In this document: in pieces, positions 17,229 through 25,937 of the stretch
How positions within the stretch are numbered: the stretch's first letter is position 1
Layout: each line of letters begins with the position of its first letter
Source of the DNA: Micropruina glycogenica
GTDB taxonomy: Bacteria; Actinomycetota; Actinomycetes; Propionibacteriales; Propionibacteriaceae
Length of the DNA: 64,000 nt
Strand: one strand, 5' to 3'
Assembly (NCBI RefSeq): GCF_039524395.1
Contig: NZ_BAAAGO010000004.1
Program-made: the position numbers and the translations under genes
The notes under the pieces: generated by a model
Database searches by the model: none
What the model was told of the DNA's origin: nothing
Seen by the model: the letters and a program-made list of their open reading frames with translations, nothing else

Positions 17229-19414
17229 GTGTTCCGCGCTTCGACAGCGTCGAACTGGGCGAGGACCGGCCCCCCGCCGACTCGGCCCAGCAGTGGGAGG
17301 AGCTGATCGATCAGGTGCCCTCGTACAGCAAGGGCTGGCAGACCCCCGAGCACATTCTGGTACCGCCGGTCTACGCCGACGAGGCCTACGCCGGGCTCGA
17401 CTTCCTGGGCACCTACCCCGGCATTCCGCCGTTCCTGCGGGGCCCGTACGCCACCATGTACGTCAACCAGCCCTGGACGATTCGCCAGTACGCCGGCTTC
17501 TCGACCGCCGAGGAGTCCAACGCCTTCTACCGGCGCAACCTGGCGGCCGGGCAGAAGGGCCTGTCGATCGCGTTCGACCTGGCCACCCACCGCGGCTACG
17601 ACTCCGACCACCCGCGGGTCACCGGTGACGTCGGCATGGCCGGCGTTGCGGTCGATTCGATTCTCGACATGCGGCAACTGTTCGAGGGCATTCCGCTCGA
17701 CCAGATGTCGGTGTCGATGACCATGAACGGCGCGGTGCTGCCGATTCTCGCGCTCTACGTGGTGGCCGCCGAAGAACAGGGAGTGGCGCCCGCGCAGCTG
17801 GCCGGAACCATTCAGAACGACATTCTGAAAGAGTTCATGGTTCGCAACACCTACATCTACCCGCCGGCGCCGTCGATGCGCATCATCAGCGACATCTTCG
17901 CCTACACCAGCGCGAACATGCCCAAGTTCAACTCGATCTCGATCTCGGGCTACCACATGCAAGAGGCCGGGGCGACCGCCGACATCGAGATGGCCTACAC
18001 GCTGGCCGACGGCGTCGAGTACATCCGCGCCGGGGAATCGGTCGGGCTGAAGGTCGACCAGTTCGCGCCGCGGTTGTCGTTCTTCTGGGCCGTGGGCATG
18101 AACTTCTTCATGGAGGTGGCCAAGTTCCGCGCCGCGCGGCTGCTGTGGGCACGGCTCGTCCGGCAGTTCGGGCCGACGAATCCCAAGTCGATGAGCCTGC
18201 GGACGCACTCGCAGACGTCCGGCTGGTCGCTGACCGCCCAGGACGTCTTCAACAACGTGGGCCGCACCTGCCTCGAGGCGATGGCGGCCACCCAGGGCCA
18301 CACCCAGTCGCTGCACACCAACGCGCTCGACGAGGCGATCGCCCTGCCGACCGACTTCTCGGCGCGCATCGCCCGCAACACCCAGCTGTTCATTCAGCAG
18401 GAGTCGGGCACCACGCGCACCGTCGACCCGTGGGCCGGTTCGGCGTACGTCGAGCGGCTCACCTACGAGCTGGCCAACAAGGCGTGGGGGCTGATCGAAG
18501 AGGTCGAGGCCGCCGGCGGCATGGCCAAGGCGATCGAGGCCGGCATTCCCAAGATGCGCATCGAAGAGGCCGCGGCCCGCACCCAGGCCCGCATCGACTC
18601 CGGGCGGCAGCCGCTGATCGGCGTCAACAAATACCTGGTCGAGCACGACGAGCCGCCGGAGGTGCTGAAGGTCGACAACGCCAAGGTGCGCGACGAGCAG
18701 ATCGCCAAGCTGCAACGGCTGCGCGCCGAACGCGACGAAGCCGTCACCAGGGCGGCCCTTGAGAAGCTCACCTGGGCCGCGGGCAACCCCGACCCGACCG
18801 ACCCCGACCGCAACCTGCTGCACCTGGCCATCGACGCGGCCCGCAAGTCTGCGTCGGTCGGCGAGATCTCGGACGCGCTGGAGCAGGTCTTCGGCCGCTA
18901 CACCGCGCAGATCCGTACTATCAGTGGCGTGTATCGCAGCGAGTCGGGCTCGACCCAGGGCGTCGAGAAGGCCCGTGGTCTGGTGGCCGACTTCGAGAAG
19001 GTCGAGGGCCGCCGGCCCCGCATTCTGGTGGCCAAGATGGGCCAGGACGGCCACGACCGCGGCCAGAAGGTGATCTCGACCGCGTTCGCCGACCTCGGCT
19101 TCGACGTCGACGTCGGCCCGCTGTTCCAGACCCCGGCCGAGGTGGCCAGGCAGGCGGTCGAGGCGGACGTGCACGTGGTCGGGGTGTCGTCGCTGGCGGC
19201 GGGGCACCTGACGCTGGTGCCGGCGCTGCGCGCCGAACTCGACGCGCTGGGCCGCGACGACATGATGATCGTGGTCGGCGGTGTGATTCCGGCGCAAGAC
19301 TTCGACGAGTTGCGGGCCAAGGGTGCCGACGCGATCTACCCGCCGGGCACGGTGATTCCCGAGGCGGCGATCGAGTTGCTGCAACAGCTGCGGGATCGCC
19401 TCGAAGACGAGTAG
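17225..19414 (+). CDS. mutB: Methylmalonyl-CoA mutase, large (alpha) catalytic subunit
   Basis: The 729-residue catalytic subunit. The N-terminal barrel contains the substrate-binding R-G-P-Y-A-T-M-Y (Tyr and Arg of the active site) and F-D-L-A-T-H-R-G-Y-D-S-D. The C-terminal domain has the cobalamin-binding D-G-H-D-R-G (residues ~607-612), whose His is the lower axial ligand, then V-G-V-S-S-L-A-A-G-H and V-V-G-G-V-I-P. It binds adenosylcobalamin and catalyses the radical rearrangement. GTG 17225 overlaps the mutA stop, so the two subunits are translationally coupled in the stoichiometric order usual for this operon. Confidence 0.97.
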   Translation: MSVPRFDSVELGEDRPPADSAQQWEELIDQVPSYSKGWQTPEHILVPPVYADEAYAGLDFLGTYPGIPPFLRGPYATMYVNQPWTIRQYAGFSTAEESNAFYRRNLAAGQKGLSIAFDLATHRGYDSDHPRVTGDVGMAGVAVDSILDMRQLFEGIPLDQMSVSMTMNGAVLPILALYVVAAEEQGVAPAQLAGTIQNDILKEFMVRNTYIYPPAPSMRIISDIFAYTSANMPKFNSISISGYHMQEAGATADIEMAYTLADGVEYIRAGESVGLKVDQFAPRLSFFWAVGMNFFMEVAKFRAARLLWARLVRQFGPTNPKSMSLRTHSQTSGWSLTAQDVFNNVGRTCLEAMAATQGHTQSLHTNALDEAIALPTDFSARIARNTQLFIQQESGTTRTVDPWAGSAYVERLTYELANKAWGLIEEVEAAGGMAKAIEAGIPKMRIEEAAARTQARIDSGRQPLIGVNKYLVEHDEPPEVLKVDNAKVRDEQIAKLQRLRAERDEAVTRAALEKLTWAAGNPDPTDPDRNLLHLAIDAARKSASVGEISDALEQVFGRYTAQIRTISGVYRSESGSTQGVEKARGLVADFEKVEGRRPRILVAKMGQDGHDRGQKVISTAFADLGFDVDVGPLFQTPAEVARQAVEADVHVVGVSSLAAGHLTLVPALRAELDALGRDDMMIVVGGVIPAQDFDELRAKGADAIYPPGTVIPEAAIELLQQLRDRLEDE

Positions 19415-19430
19415 TCAGCCTTCGGACTCC

Positions 19431-19456
19431 GTCATCCCGGCGAACGCCGGGATCTC
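19431..19456. repeat. R1 repeat
   Basis: A perfect standard copy 17 bases after the mutB stop; a weaker inverse (gatcaagccgggacgac) lies at 19489-19505. Confidence 0.8.
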
Positions 19457-19543
19457 AAGAGCCAGGATGCGCACGACCTGAGGTCACGGATCAAGCCGGG
19501 ACGACGGGGATCGGGATGTCCACGGCGCGCCGAAGACGACGTC

Positions 19544-19599
19544 GTTGGTCGAGCTTGTCGAGACCTGGTGCCGTGGGTGTCGACGAGCTCGACCAGCGG
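19544..19599. repeat. R2 inverted pair
   Basis: 19544-19565 and its inverse 19577-19599 form a hairpin with an 11-base loop between mutB and meaB. With the R1 copy at 19431 it fills the gap, so meaB may be transcribed by readthrough past two stem-loops. Confidence 0.85.
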
Positions 19600-19622
19600 T
19601 GGGTGAGTGAAAGAGTGAGGGC

Positions 19623-20657
19623 ATGCGCAGGTTGAAGCCGGCGGAACTGGCCGAGCAGGTGATGGCCGGCTCGCGTCCGCACATCGCGCGGGCGATCACC
19701 CTGGTCGAGTCGTCCAGGGCCGACCACCGCGAGCAGACCAAGACGCTGTTGCGGCTGCTGCGCCCCGCGAGCGGCCAGTCGGTGCGGGTCGGCATCACCG
19801 GCGTGCCCGGGGCGGGCAAGTCCACCTTCATCGACGCACTGGGCGTCCGGCTGATCGAGGCCGGGCATCGGGTGGCGGTGCTGGCCGTCGACCCGTCGTC
19901 GTCGCGCACCGGCGGGTCGATTCTCGGCGACCGCACCCGCATGGCGGCGCTGACCCAGTCCGAGGACGCCTACGTGCGGCCGTCGCCGTCCGGGGGGCAT
20001 CTGGGCGGGGTGGCACGGGCGACCCGCGAGTCGATGATCGTGATGGAGGCCGCAGGCTTCGACGTGGTGCTGGTCGAGACCGTCGGCGTAGGGCAGTCCG
20101 AGGTGGCCGTGGCGGGCATGGTCGACACGTTTCTGCTGATCACCCTGGCCCGGGCGGGCGACCAGTTGCAGGGCATCAAGCGCGGCATTCTCGAGATGGC
20201 CGACGTGATCACCGTCAACAAGGCCGACGGCGAGCACGAGGGCGAGGCGCGAGTCACCGCCCGCGAGTTGAGCATCGCCATGAAGCTGATCACGTCCGAC
20301 CCGAACGCGAGGCGCCCACCGGTGCTCACCTCGTCGTCGCTCACCGGCAAGGGTTTGGACGAGGTCTGGCAGGCCGTGCTCGACCATCGTGCGTACCTGG
20401 AACAGCACGGGGGATTGGAGCCGCGCCGGGCCCGCCAACAGATCGAGTGGCTGTGGTCGCTGGTCGAGGGCGAGGTGCTCGACGCGGTGCACAACTCGCC
20501 GCGCGTGCGCTCGCAACGGGCCGGCATCGAGGCCGAGATCGCGGCCAACGAACTGTCGGCGCTCGAGGGTGCGGACGACCTCGTGCGCGCCTTCGTCACC
20601 GACGTGCCGGTGCTCTGGCCGCCGCGCCCGCTGACCGGCCTCGACACCACCGGCTGA
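19623..20657 (+). CDS. meaB: MeaB/ArgK-type GTPase, mutase chaperone
   Basis: The 344-residue G3E P-loop GTPase has Walker A G-V-P-G-A-G-K-S-T (60-68), the D-P-S-S-S-R-T-G-G-S-I-L-G-D-R-T-R-M switch segment typical of MeaB, E-T-V-G-V-G-Q-S-E (Walker B region), N-K-A-D as guanine specificity motif, and a C-terminal dimerisation helix pair. MeaB protects methylmalonyl-CoA mutase from inactivation and gates cofactor loading, using GTP hydrolysis. Its place directly after mutAB supports that role. The ATG at 19623 lacks a clear Shine-Dalgarno. Confidence 0.95.
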   Translation: MRRLKPAELAEQVMAGSRPHIARAITLVESSRADHREQTKTLLRLLRPASGQSVRVGITGVPGAGKSTFIDALGVRLIEAGHRVAVLAVDPSSSRTGGSILGDRTRMAALTQSEDAYVRPSPSGGHLGGVARATRESMIVMEAAGFDVVLVETVGVGQSEVAVAGMVDTFLLITLARAGDQLQGIKRGILEMADVITVNKADGEHEGEARVTARELSIAMKLITSDPNARRPPVLTSSSLTGKGLDEVWQAVLDHRAYLEQHGGLEPRRARQQIEWLWSLVEGEVLDAVHNSPRVRSQRAGIEAEIAANELSALEGADDLVRAFVTDVPVLWPPRPLTGLDTTG

Positions 20658-20669
20658 CGCTCCGTTCTC

Positions 20670-20729
20670 GTCATCTCGCCGAACGCCGGGATCTGCGACG
20701 ATCGGGGCCTCGACAAGCTCGACCAGCGG
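20670..20729. repeat. R1 followed by half R2
   Basis: R1 variant at 20670-20694 and an R2 half (CGACAAGCTCGACCAGCGG, 20711-20729) in the gap between meaB and the kinase gene. Confidence 0.7.
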
Positions 20730-20765
20730 ATCTCGACGCGCTCGATCGACAGTAAGGTGCGCTGC

Positions 20766-21854
20766 ATGCCCAAGCCGTTCGCCGACGTGAGTGCCCGCAC
20801 CCAGGTGCGTCGCCTGCGCGAACTCGCACGGACGGCACTGCCCGCCTGGGGCCTGCGCGACGCCACCCTTCGGCTGCTGTTCCACGGGTACAACACCACC
20901 TTTCGCGTCGACGCCGCCGACGGCCGGCGTTACGCCCTGCGGGTGAACACGCAACCGGGCAAGACCGCGCAGCACCTGGCCGGCGAGGTGGCCTGGTTGG
21001 CCGCGCTGAGTGCCGAGACCGCCCTGCACGTACCGACGCCGCAACGCACCCGCGACGGTGCGCTGTCGGCTGTGGTGACCAGCCCCGACCACGACTGGGC
21101 GCTGCCCGTGGTGCTGTTCTCGTGGCTGGACGGCCGCAACCTCGGCAACCGCTGGACCGCCGACCAGGCCCACGCCGTGGGCGTAGCGATGGCCACCCTG
21201 CACGACCACGCCGAGCGCTGGACGATGCCCGCCGGCGCTTCGTTCAGCGACTTCGGCAGCGTGTTGACCGACCTGCCCAACAGGCTCGGCGACCACCGCG
21301 CGCTCAGCGCCGAGCAGAGCGCACTGCTGGTCGAGGCGATGAATCGTGCCCAGCACTTTCAAGACGAGGTGTTCGCCGCCGGGCCGGTGATTCCACTGCA
21401 CGCCGACCTGCACGGGGGCAACCTGAAGTGGCGTCGTGCGGTCTCGACCAGCTCCACCGACGGTGAGGTCTCGAGAAGCTCGACCGGCGGTGGGGTCTCG
21501 ACCAGCGTGCTGAGCGTGTTTGACTTCGACGACGCAGGCTACGGGCCGCCTGCGCTCGACCTGGCCATCTCGGCCTACTATCTGCGCGACGACGAGGGTG
21601 CCGAGGCGGCGATGAAGGCCGGGTACGCCACCGTCCGCCCTTTACCGGCCGTCACCGACGAGCAGTTCGAGGCCATGGTGGCCGGACGCAACCTGTTGCT
21701 GGTCAACGACGTGATCGAGCAGCCCAACGCCGACACCCAGGCCATGACCCCGGCCTATGTGGCGGCGTCCGTGCGCCGGCTTCGGCACTGGCTCGATACC
21801 GGCCGGTACCGCCGCACCCTGCCTGATGGCGAGCAACCGGCCGCCTCCCTATAA
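20766..21854 (+). CDS. APH/homoserine kinase-type phosphotransferase with repeat-encoded insertion
   Basis: The 362-residue kinase has L-R-V-N (ATP lysine region replaced by Arg), catalytic loop H-A-D-L-H-G-G-N-L-K-W (residues ~216-226) and metal motif F-D-F-D-D-A-G-Y-G. The length and sequence suit the homoserine kinase/YcbJ-like group; substrate unknown. Between catalytic loop and metal motif, where relatives have a short turn, about 20 Ser/Thr/Gly-rich residues are inserted, encoded by tandem R2-derived DNA (21440-21510). Start ATG 20766 follows TAAGGT (20753-20758) by seven bases; an in-frame ATG at 20757 overlaps that -10. Confidence 0.8.
   Translation: MPKPFADVSARTQVRRLRELARTALPAWGLRDATLRLLFHGYNTTFRVDAADGRRYALRVNTQPGKTAQHLAGEVAWLAALSAETALHVPTPQRTRDGALSAVVTSPDHDWALPVVLFSWLDGRNLGNRWTADQAHAVGVAMATLHDHAERWTMPAGASFSDFGSVLTDLPNRLGDHRALSAEQSALLVEAMNRAQHFQDEVFAAGPVIPLHADLHGGNLKWRRAVSTSSTDGEVSRSSTGGGVSTSVLSVFDFDDAGYGPPALDLAISAYYLRDDEGAEAAMKAGYATVRPLPAVTDEQFEAMVAGRNLLLVNDVIEQPNADTQAMTPAYVAASVRRLRHWLDTGRYRRTLPDGEQPAASL
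21440..21510 (+). repeat. R2-derived 27-base tandem repeat inside a kinase gene
   Basis: Units 21440-21466, 21467-21493 and a partial third from 21494 each begin GGTCTCGA. They encode V-S-T-S-S-T-D-G-E, V-S-R-S-S-T-G-G-G and V-S-T-S. The unit is the R2 sequence (GGTCTCGACNAGCTCNACC) with its spacer, kept in frame. Confidence 0.8.
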
Positions 21855-21915
21855 CAACTGCATCACACCCTGCCGATGCGCGCCCGAACCGCGCGACTGG
21901 GCGGGGCCCGGTCGC

Positions 21916-21921
21916 TATGGT
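21916..21921 (+). promoter_or_regulatory. Probable -10 of the BMP transporter operon
   Basis: TATGGT lies 61 bases before the GTG of the lipoprotein gene, which also has a strong ribosome binding site (AGGAGG, 21970-21975). A GGGGC/GCCCC stem (21936-21954) lies in the leader. This operon thus has a conventional leader, unlike many neighbours. Confidence 0.4.
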
Positions 21922-21982
21922 GAGCAGCAGTCTCGGGGCCGACCTAGCGCCCCTCGGTTCATCTTGCTCAGGAGGCAGGTTC

Positions 21983-23095
21983 GTGAAGAAATCCCTGATG
22001 GCACCGGTCGTTCTCGGTGCGCTCGCCCTCGCCCTCGGTGGTTGTGCCACCCCGCCGGCCGCCACCACCGCTGCGCCCGCCGGCTCCGCGTCGCCCACGG
22101 CGAGCGTCACGGCGTCCGACTACAAGGCCTGCATGGTCTCCGACTCCGGGGGCTTCGACGACAAGTCGTTCAACGAGACCGCCTACGCCGGCTTGACCAA
22201 GGCGGTCGCCGAGCTGGGAGTTCAAAAGAACCAGGTGCAGTCCTCGACCGACGCCGACTACGCCAAGAACGTGCAGGCCATGGTCGACGACAAGTGCGAC
22301 ATCATTGTCACCGTCGGCTACAAGCTCGGCGATGCCACCCTGGCCGCAGCCAAGAAGAACCCGAAGATCAAGTTCGCCATCGTCGACTCCGACTACATCG
22401 ACCCCAAGACCGGCAAGAACACCGCGCCCGCCAACCTCAAGGGCCTGATGTTCAAGACCTCCGAGCCGTCGTTCATGGCCGGCTACCTCGCCGCATCTCT
22501 GTCGAAGACCGGCAAGGTCGGCACGTTCGGCGGTGCGCCGATCCCGACCGTCACGGCGTTCATGGACGGCTACGCCCGCGGGGTCGCCTATTACAACCAG
22601 CAAAAGAGCAAGAGCGTCGCCGTGCTGGGCTGGGACACGAACAAGCAGGACGGCACCTTCATCGGTGGCCAGTCCCCGTTCGAAGATCTGCCCGGTGGCA
22701 AGAAGGTCGCGACCAACCTGACCGCGCAGGGTGCCGACATTCTGCTGCCCGTCGCGGGACCGTCCGGAGAGGGCGCACTGCAGGTCGCCAAGTCCAGCAA
22801 CGGCAAGGTGGCCTCGCTGTGGGTCGACACCGACGGCTGCATCAGCCAGGCGCAGTACTGCCCGGTGATCCCGTCTTCGGTCGGCAAGGCGATGGATCTC
22901 GCCGTGTTCGAGGCGATCAAGGCCGCCAAGAATGACACCTTCACCAACGAACTGTATTTGGGCACCCTGGCCAACAACGGCGCGTACCTGGCCCCGTTCC
23001 ACGACTGGGATTCCAAGGTGAGCGCCGACACCAAGGCGGAGTTGGACAAGATCAAGGCCGACATCATCGCCGGAACCATCAAAACCACCGCGTGA
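21983..23095 (+). CDS. BMP-family nucleoside-binding lipoprotein
   Basis: The 370-residue substrate-binding protein has a lipoprotein signal peptide: K-K-S-L-M then a hydrophobic stretch ending L-A-L-G-G-C, with Cys lipidated. The mature part has the BMP/PnrA motifs C-M-V-S-D-S-G-G-F-D-D-K-S-F-N-E and V-G-T-F-G-G, with two lobes. BMP proteins that precede this transporter type bind purine or pyrimidine nucleosides outside the membrane. GTG 21983 is supported by AGGAGG 8 bases upstream. A stem-loop terminator follows, which would let it be made in excess over the transporter. Confidence 0.92.
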   Translation: MKKSLMAPVVLGALALALGGCATPPAATTAAPAGSASPTASVTASDYKACMVSDSGGFDDKSFNETAYAGLTKAVAELGVQKNQVQSSTDADYAKNVQAMVDDKCDIIVTVGYKLGDATLAAAKKNPKIKFAIVDSDYIDPKTGKNTAPANLKGLMFKTSEPSFMAGYLAASLSKTGKVGTFGGAPIPTVTAFMDGYARGVAYYNQQKSKSVAVLGWDTNKQDGTFIGGQSPFEDLPGGKKVATNLTAQGADILLPVAGPSGEGALQVAKSSNGKVASLWVDTDGCISQAQYCPVIPSSVGKAMDLAVFEAIKAAKNDTFTNELYLGTLANNGAYLAPFHDWDSKVSADTKAELDKIKADIIAGTIKTTA

Positions 23096-23108
23096 GTCGC
23101 TGACTTGA

Positions 23109-23138
23109 GAAAGGGGGGCGCCGCCCGGCCCCCCTTTC
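23109..23138 (+). terminator. Stem-loop terminator/attenuator after the BMP gene
   Basis: GAAAGGGGGG (23109-23118) pairs perfectly with CCCCCCTTTC (23129-23138) around a 10-base loop, followed by TT. It lies 13 bases after the lipoprotein stop and 37 bases before the ATPase gene. Partial readthrough would explain higher expression of the binding protein. Confidence 0.75.
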
Positions 23139-23175
23139 TTGCTGTCGGCACTGCCGAAGAGAGGAGCGGTGTGGA

Positions 23176-24756
23176 ATGATCCGGCCTGTGGCGAATGAGG
23201 CGCAGCGCAGCGTCGGCCTCGACCTGAGGTCGATCACCAAGCGGTTCGGGTCTTTCGTCGCCAACGACGCCGTCGACTTGACCGTCCGCCCGGGCGAAAT
23301 CCATTGCCTGCTGGGCGAGAACGGTGCCGGCAAGTCGACGCTGATGAACGTGCTGTACGGGCTGTACCAGCCCGACGGGGGCGAGATTCTGATCGACGGG
23401 GTGCCGCGCAGGTTCGCCGACCCGAAGGCGGCGATGGCCGCTGGCATCGGCATGGTGCACCAGCACTTCATGCTGGTCGAGGTGTTCAGCGTGGCCGAGA
23501 ACATGATCCTCGGCCGCGAGCCCGGCCTGGTGGTCGACATGAAGGCGGCCAAGGCCACCGTGCGGCAGCTCTCGCAGCGCTACAACCTGCCGGTCGACCC
23601 GGACGCCCTGATCGAAGACCTGCCGGTCGGCGTGCAGCAGCGGGTCGAGATTCTGAAGGCGTTGGCCAACGACGCGCAGTACCTGATCTTCGACGAGCCC
23701 ACCGCCGTGCTCACTCCGCAAGAGATCGACGAGCTGATGGTCGTCATGCAGAAGCTGCGCGACGAGGGCAAGGGCATCGTGTTCATCACCCACAAGTTGC
23801 GTGAGGTGCGGGCGATCGCCGACCGCATCACGGTGTTGCGCCGCGGCAAGATCGTGGGCCAGGCCGAGCCGGGCACGTCCGAGACCGAACTGGCCCAGTT
23901 GATGGTGGGCCGGGCGGTCGACCTGTCGGTGGCGAAGCAGCCGGCCGAGCCCGGCGCCGTCCGGCTGGCGGTCGACGGGCTGACGGTCACCAACTCGGCC
24001 GGCGCCGTGGTGGTCGACGACATCAGCTTCGACGTGGCCGGTGGCGAGATCCTGTGCATCGCGGGCGTGCAGGGCAACGGCCAATCCGAGCTCGCCGACG
24101 CGCTGATCGGCAACATTCCGGTGCTGTCGGGCCGCATCAGGTTGGACGACCGCGACCTGGCCGACGCCTCGCCCCGGCAGAGCATCGCCGCAGGCATGGG
24201 CTTCGTACCCGAAGACCGGCAGCACGACGGGTTCATCGGCACCTTCACCATCGCCGAGAACCTGGTGCTCAACCGGTTCGACACCGCACCGTTCGCCGGC
24301 GGCGGGTCACTCAACCTGAAAGCGATCAACGACAACGCGGTCACCCTGCGCGACGAGTTCGACATTCGCACCCCAGACGTGCAGAACCTCGGGTCGTCGC
24401 TGTCGGGCGGTAACGCGCAGAAGGTGGTGCTGGCCCGCGAGTTGAGCCGCGAACTCGCCTTGCTGGTGGCCTCGCAGCCCACCCGCGGCGTCGACGTGGG
24501 CGCGATCGAGTTTCTGCACAAGCGCATCGTCGACGAGCGTGACAAGGGCACCGCGGTGCTGCTGGTCTCGACCGAACTCGAAGAGGTCGAGGCCCTGGCC
24601 GACCGGGTGCTGGTGATGTATCGCGGCAAGATCGTGGGCATCGTGGGGCCCGACACCCCGCGCGACGTGATGGGCATGATGATGGCCGGGGTGGGCTACG
24701 ACGAGGCCGTGCAGGTGGCTGCCGGCGATGCTGCCGACGCCGGGAAGGACGCATGA
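23176..24756 (+). CDS. Nucleoside ABC transporter, double ATP-binding protein
   Basis: The 526-residue protein has two fused ABC domains in the RbsA/YufO style. Domain 1 has Walker A G-E-N-G-A-G-K-S-T, Q-loop V-H-Q-H-F-M-L and Walker B Y-L-I-F-D-E-P-T-A-V-L-T. Domain 2 has the degenerate Walker A G-V-Q-G-N-G-Q-S-E (Lys replaced by Gln, usual in this family), signature L-S-G-G-N-A-Q-K and R-G-V-D-V-G. It energises the nucleoside importer. The last bases overlap the first permease gene. Confidence 0.93.
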   Translation: MIRPVANEAQRSVGLDLRSITKRFGSFVANDAVDLTVRPGEIHCLLGENGAGKSTLMNVLYGLYQPDGGEILIDGVPRRFADPKAAMAAGIGMVHQHFMLVEVFSVAENMILGREPGLVVDMKAAKATVRQLSQRYNLPVDPDALIEDLPVGVQQRVEILKALANDAQYLIFDEPTAVLTPQEIDELMVVMQKLRDEGKGIVFITHKLREVRAIADRITVLRRGKIVGQAEPGTSETELAQLMVGRAVDLSVAKQPAEPGAVRLAVDGLTVTNSAGAVVVDDISFDVAGGEILCIAGVQGNGQSELADALIGNIPVLSGRIRLDDRDLADASPRQSIAAGMGFVPEDRQHDGFIGTFTIAENLVLNRFDTAPFAGGGSLNLKAINDNAVTLRDEFDIRTPDVQNLGSSLSGGNAQKVVLARELSRELALLVASQPTRGVDVGAIEFLHKRIVDERDKGTAVLLVSTELEEVEALADRVLVMYRGKIVGIVGPDTPRDVMGMMMAGVGYDEAVQVAAGDAADAGKDA

Positions 24757-25937
24757 TGAGCGAGTCCACGACGTGGGGCGACCGGGTGCGCGGCGAGGTG
24801 CGGATGCGGTGGCGCGACTGGGCGATCACCCTGGCCGCGTTCGTGTTGGCGCTGCTGGTCGGCGCGATTCTGATGATCGTCGCCGACCCCCAGGTGGCCG
24901 GCAACTTCAACTACCTGTTGACCGCGCCCGGGCTGGCGCTGGGCAGTGCGTGGACGAAGGTGTCCACCGCCTACAGCGCCCTGCTGATGGGCGCCGTCGG
25001 TTCACCGCAGGCCCTGGCGGCCACCAGCGCCGCCGCGGCCCCGCTGATCTGCGCAGGCCTCGCGGTGGGCCTCGCCTTTCGGGCCGGGCTGTTCAACATC
25101 GGCGCGCAGGGCCAGGCGATTCTAGGCTCGATGGCGGCGGCCTGGGTGGGATTCTCGCTGCCGCTGCCGCCGGTGATTCACCTGATCGTGGCCGTGCTCG
25201 CGGGCCTGGTGGCCGGCGCTATCTGGGGCGGCATCGTGGGGTGGCTGAAGGCCACCACCGGCGCCCACGAGGTGATCGTGACCATCATGATGAACTACAT
25301 CGCCAGCGGCCTGCTGGCCTGGGTGCTGACCACGGCGGCGTTTCAGCGACCGGGGCGTGACGACCCGATCTCGCCCGAGGTGCCGTCGTCCGCGGCCTTT
25401 CCGCAGCTGTACGAGCAGCTGCATCTGGGCTTCTTCGTGGCCCTGCTGGCGGCCGTGGTGGTGTGGTGGGTGCTCGACCGATCGGTGATCGGCTTCTCGA
25501 TTCGCGCAGTCGGAGCCAACCCCCACGCGGCCGGCACGGCCGGCATGAACGTGGGCCGTACCACCATCATCACCATGGCCATGGCCGGCGCCCTGGCCGG
25601 TCTGGCCGGCGTGCAGGCAGCCCTAGGACCGTCCGTCAACGGCGTGCCGGTGCCGCTCACCGAAGGCCTGGTGGGCACCGTCGGCTTCGACGCCATCACG
25701 GTGGCGCTACTGGGCCGGTCGAAGCCCGTGGGCATCGTGCTCGCCGGCCTGTTGTTCGGCGGCCTGAGCGCCGGCGGCCTGGCCATGCAGAGCGTGGCCC
25801 AGACGCCGCTCACGCTGACCCTGGTGCTGCAGGCGCTCGTGGTGCTGTTCGTGGCGGCGCCGCAGTTGGTGGCCACGCTGGTGCCGTTCCTCTCCGCGCG
25901 CAAGGCGCGCGCCTCGCTGACGGGAGCCGACGCGTGA
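24753..25937 (+). CDS. Nucleoside ABC transporter permease 1
   Basis: A 394-residue BPD_transp_2 permease with about nine to ten hydrophobic helices, including F-N-I-G-A-Q-G-Q, the conserved loop of this family, and V-G-A-N-P-H-A-A-G-T-A-G-M in the cytoplasmic coupling segment. It forms half of the membrane channel. The start overlaps the ATPase stop (ATGA), and either of two adjacent ATGs (24753, 24756) could be used. The stop overlaps the GTG of permease 2. Confidence 0.92.
   Translation: MMSESTTWGDRVRGEVRMRWRDWAITLAAFVLALLVGAILMIVADPQVAGNFNYLLTAPGLALGSAWTKVSTAYSALLMGAVGSPQALAATSAAAAPLICAGLAVGLAFRAGLFNIGAQGQAILGSMAAAWVGFSLPLPPVIHLIVAVLAGLVAGAIWGGIVGWLKATTGAHEVIVTIMMNYIASGLLAWVLTTAAFQRPGRDDPISPEVPSSAAFPQLYEQLHLGFFVALLAAVVVWWVLDRSVIGFSIRAVGANPHAAGTAGMNVGRTTIITMAMAGALAGLAGVQAALGPSVNGVPVPLTEGLVGTVGFDAITVALLGRSKPVGIVLAGLLFGGLSAGGLAMQSVAQTPLTLTLVLQALVVLFVAAPQLVATLVPFLSARKARASLTGADA

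Noticed and set aside
17162..19384. A 740-codon open frame antisense to mutB, and similar long antisense frames opposite icd (2163-3968) and meaB (19491-21413)
   Set aside because: They exist because high-GC third positions suppress stop codons on the opposite strand. Their translations are Arg/His/Gly-rich and lack any domain, while the sense genes are unmistakable.
21440..21510. Tandem 27-base units considered as a CRISPR remnant
   Set aside because: Units are contiguous without spacers, in frame inside a gene, and match the dispersed R2 family.
24061..24096. Degenerate Walker A (G-N-G-Q-S-E) in the second half of the nucleoside transporter ATPase
   Set aside because: Loss of the P-loop lysine in the second domain is normal for RbsA/YufO-type double ATPases.
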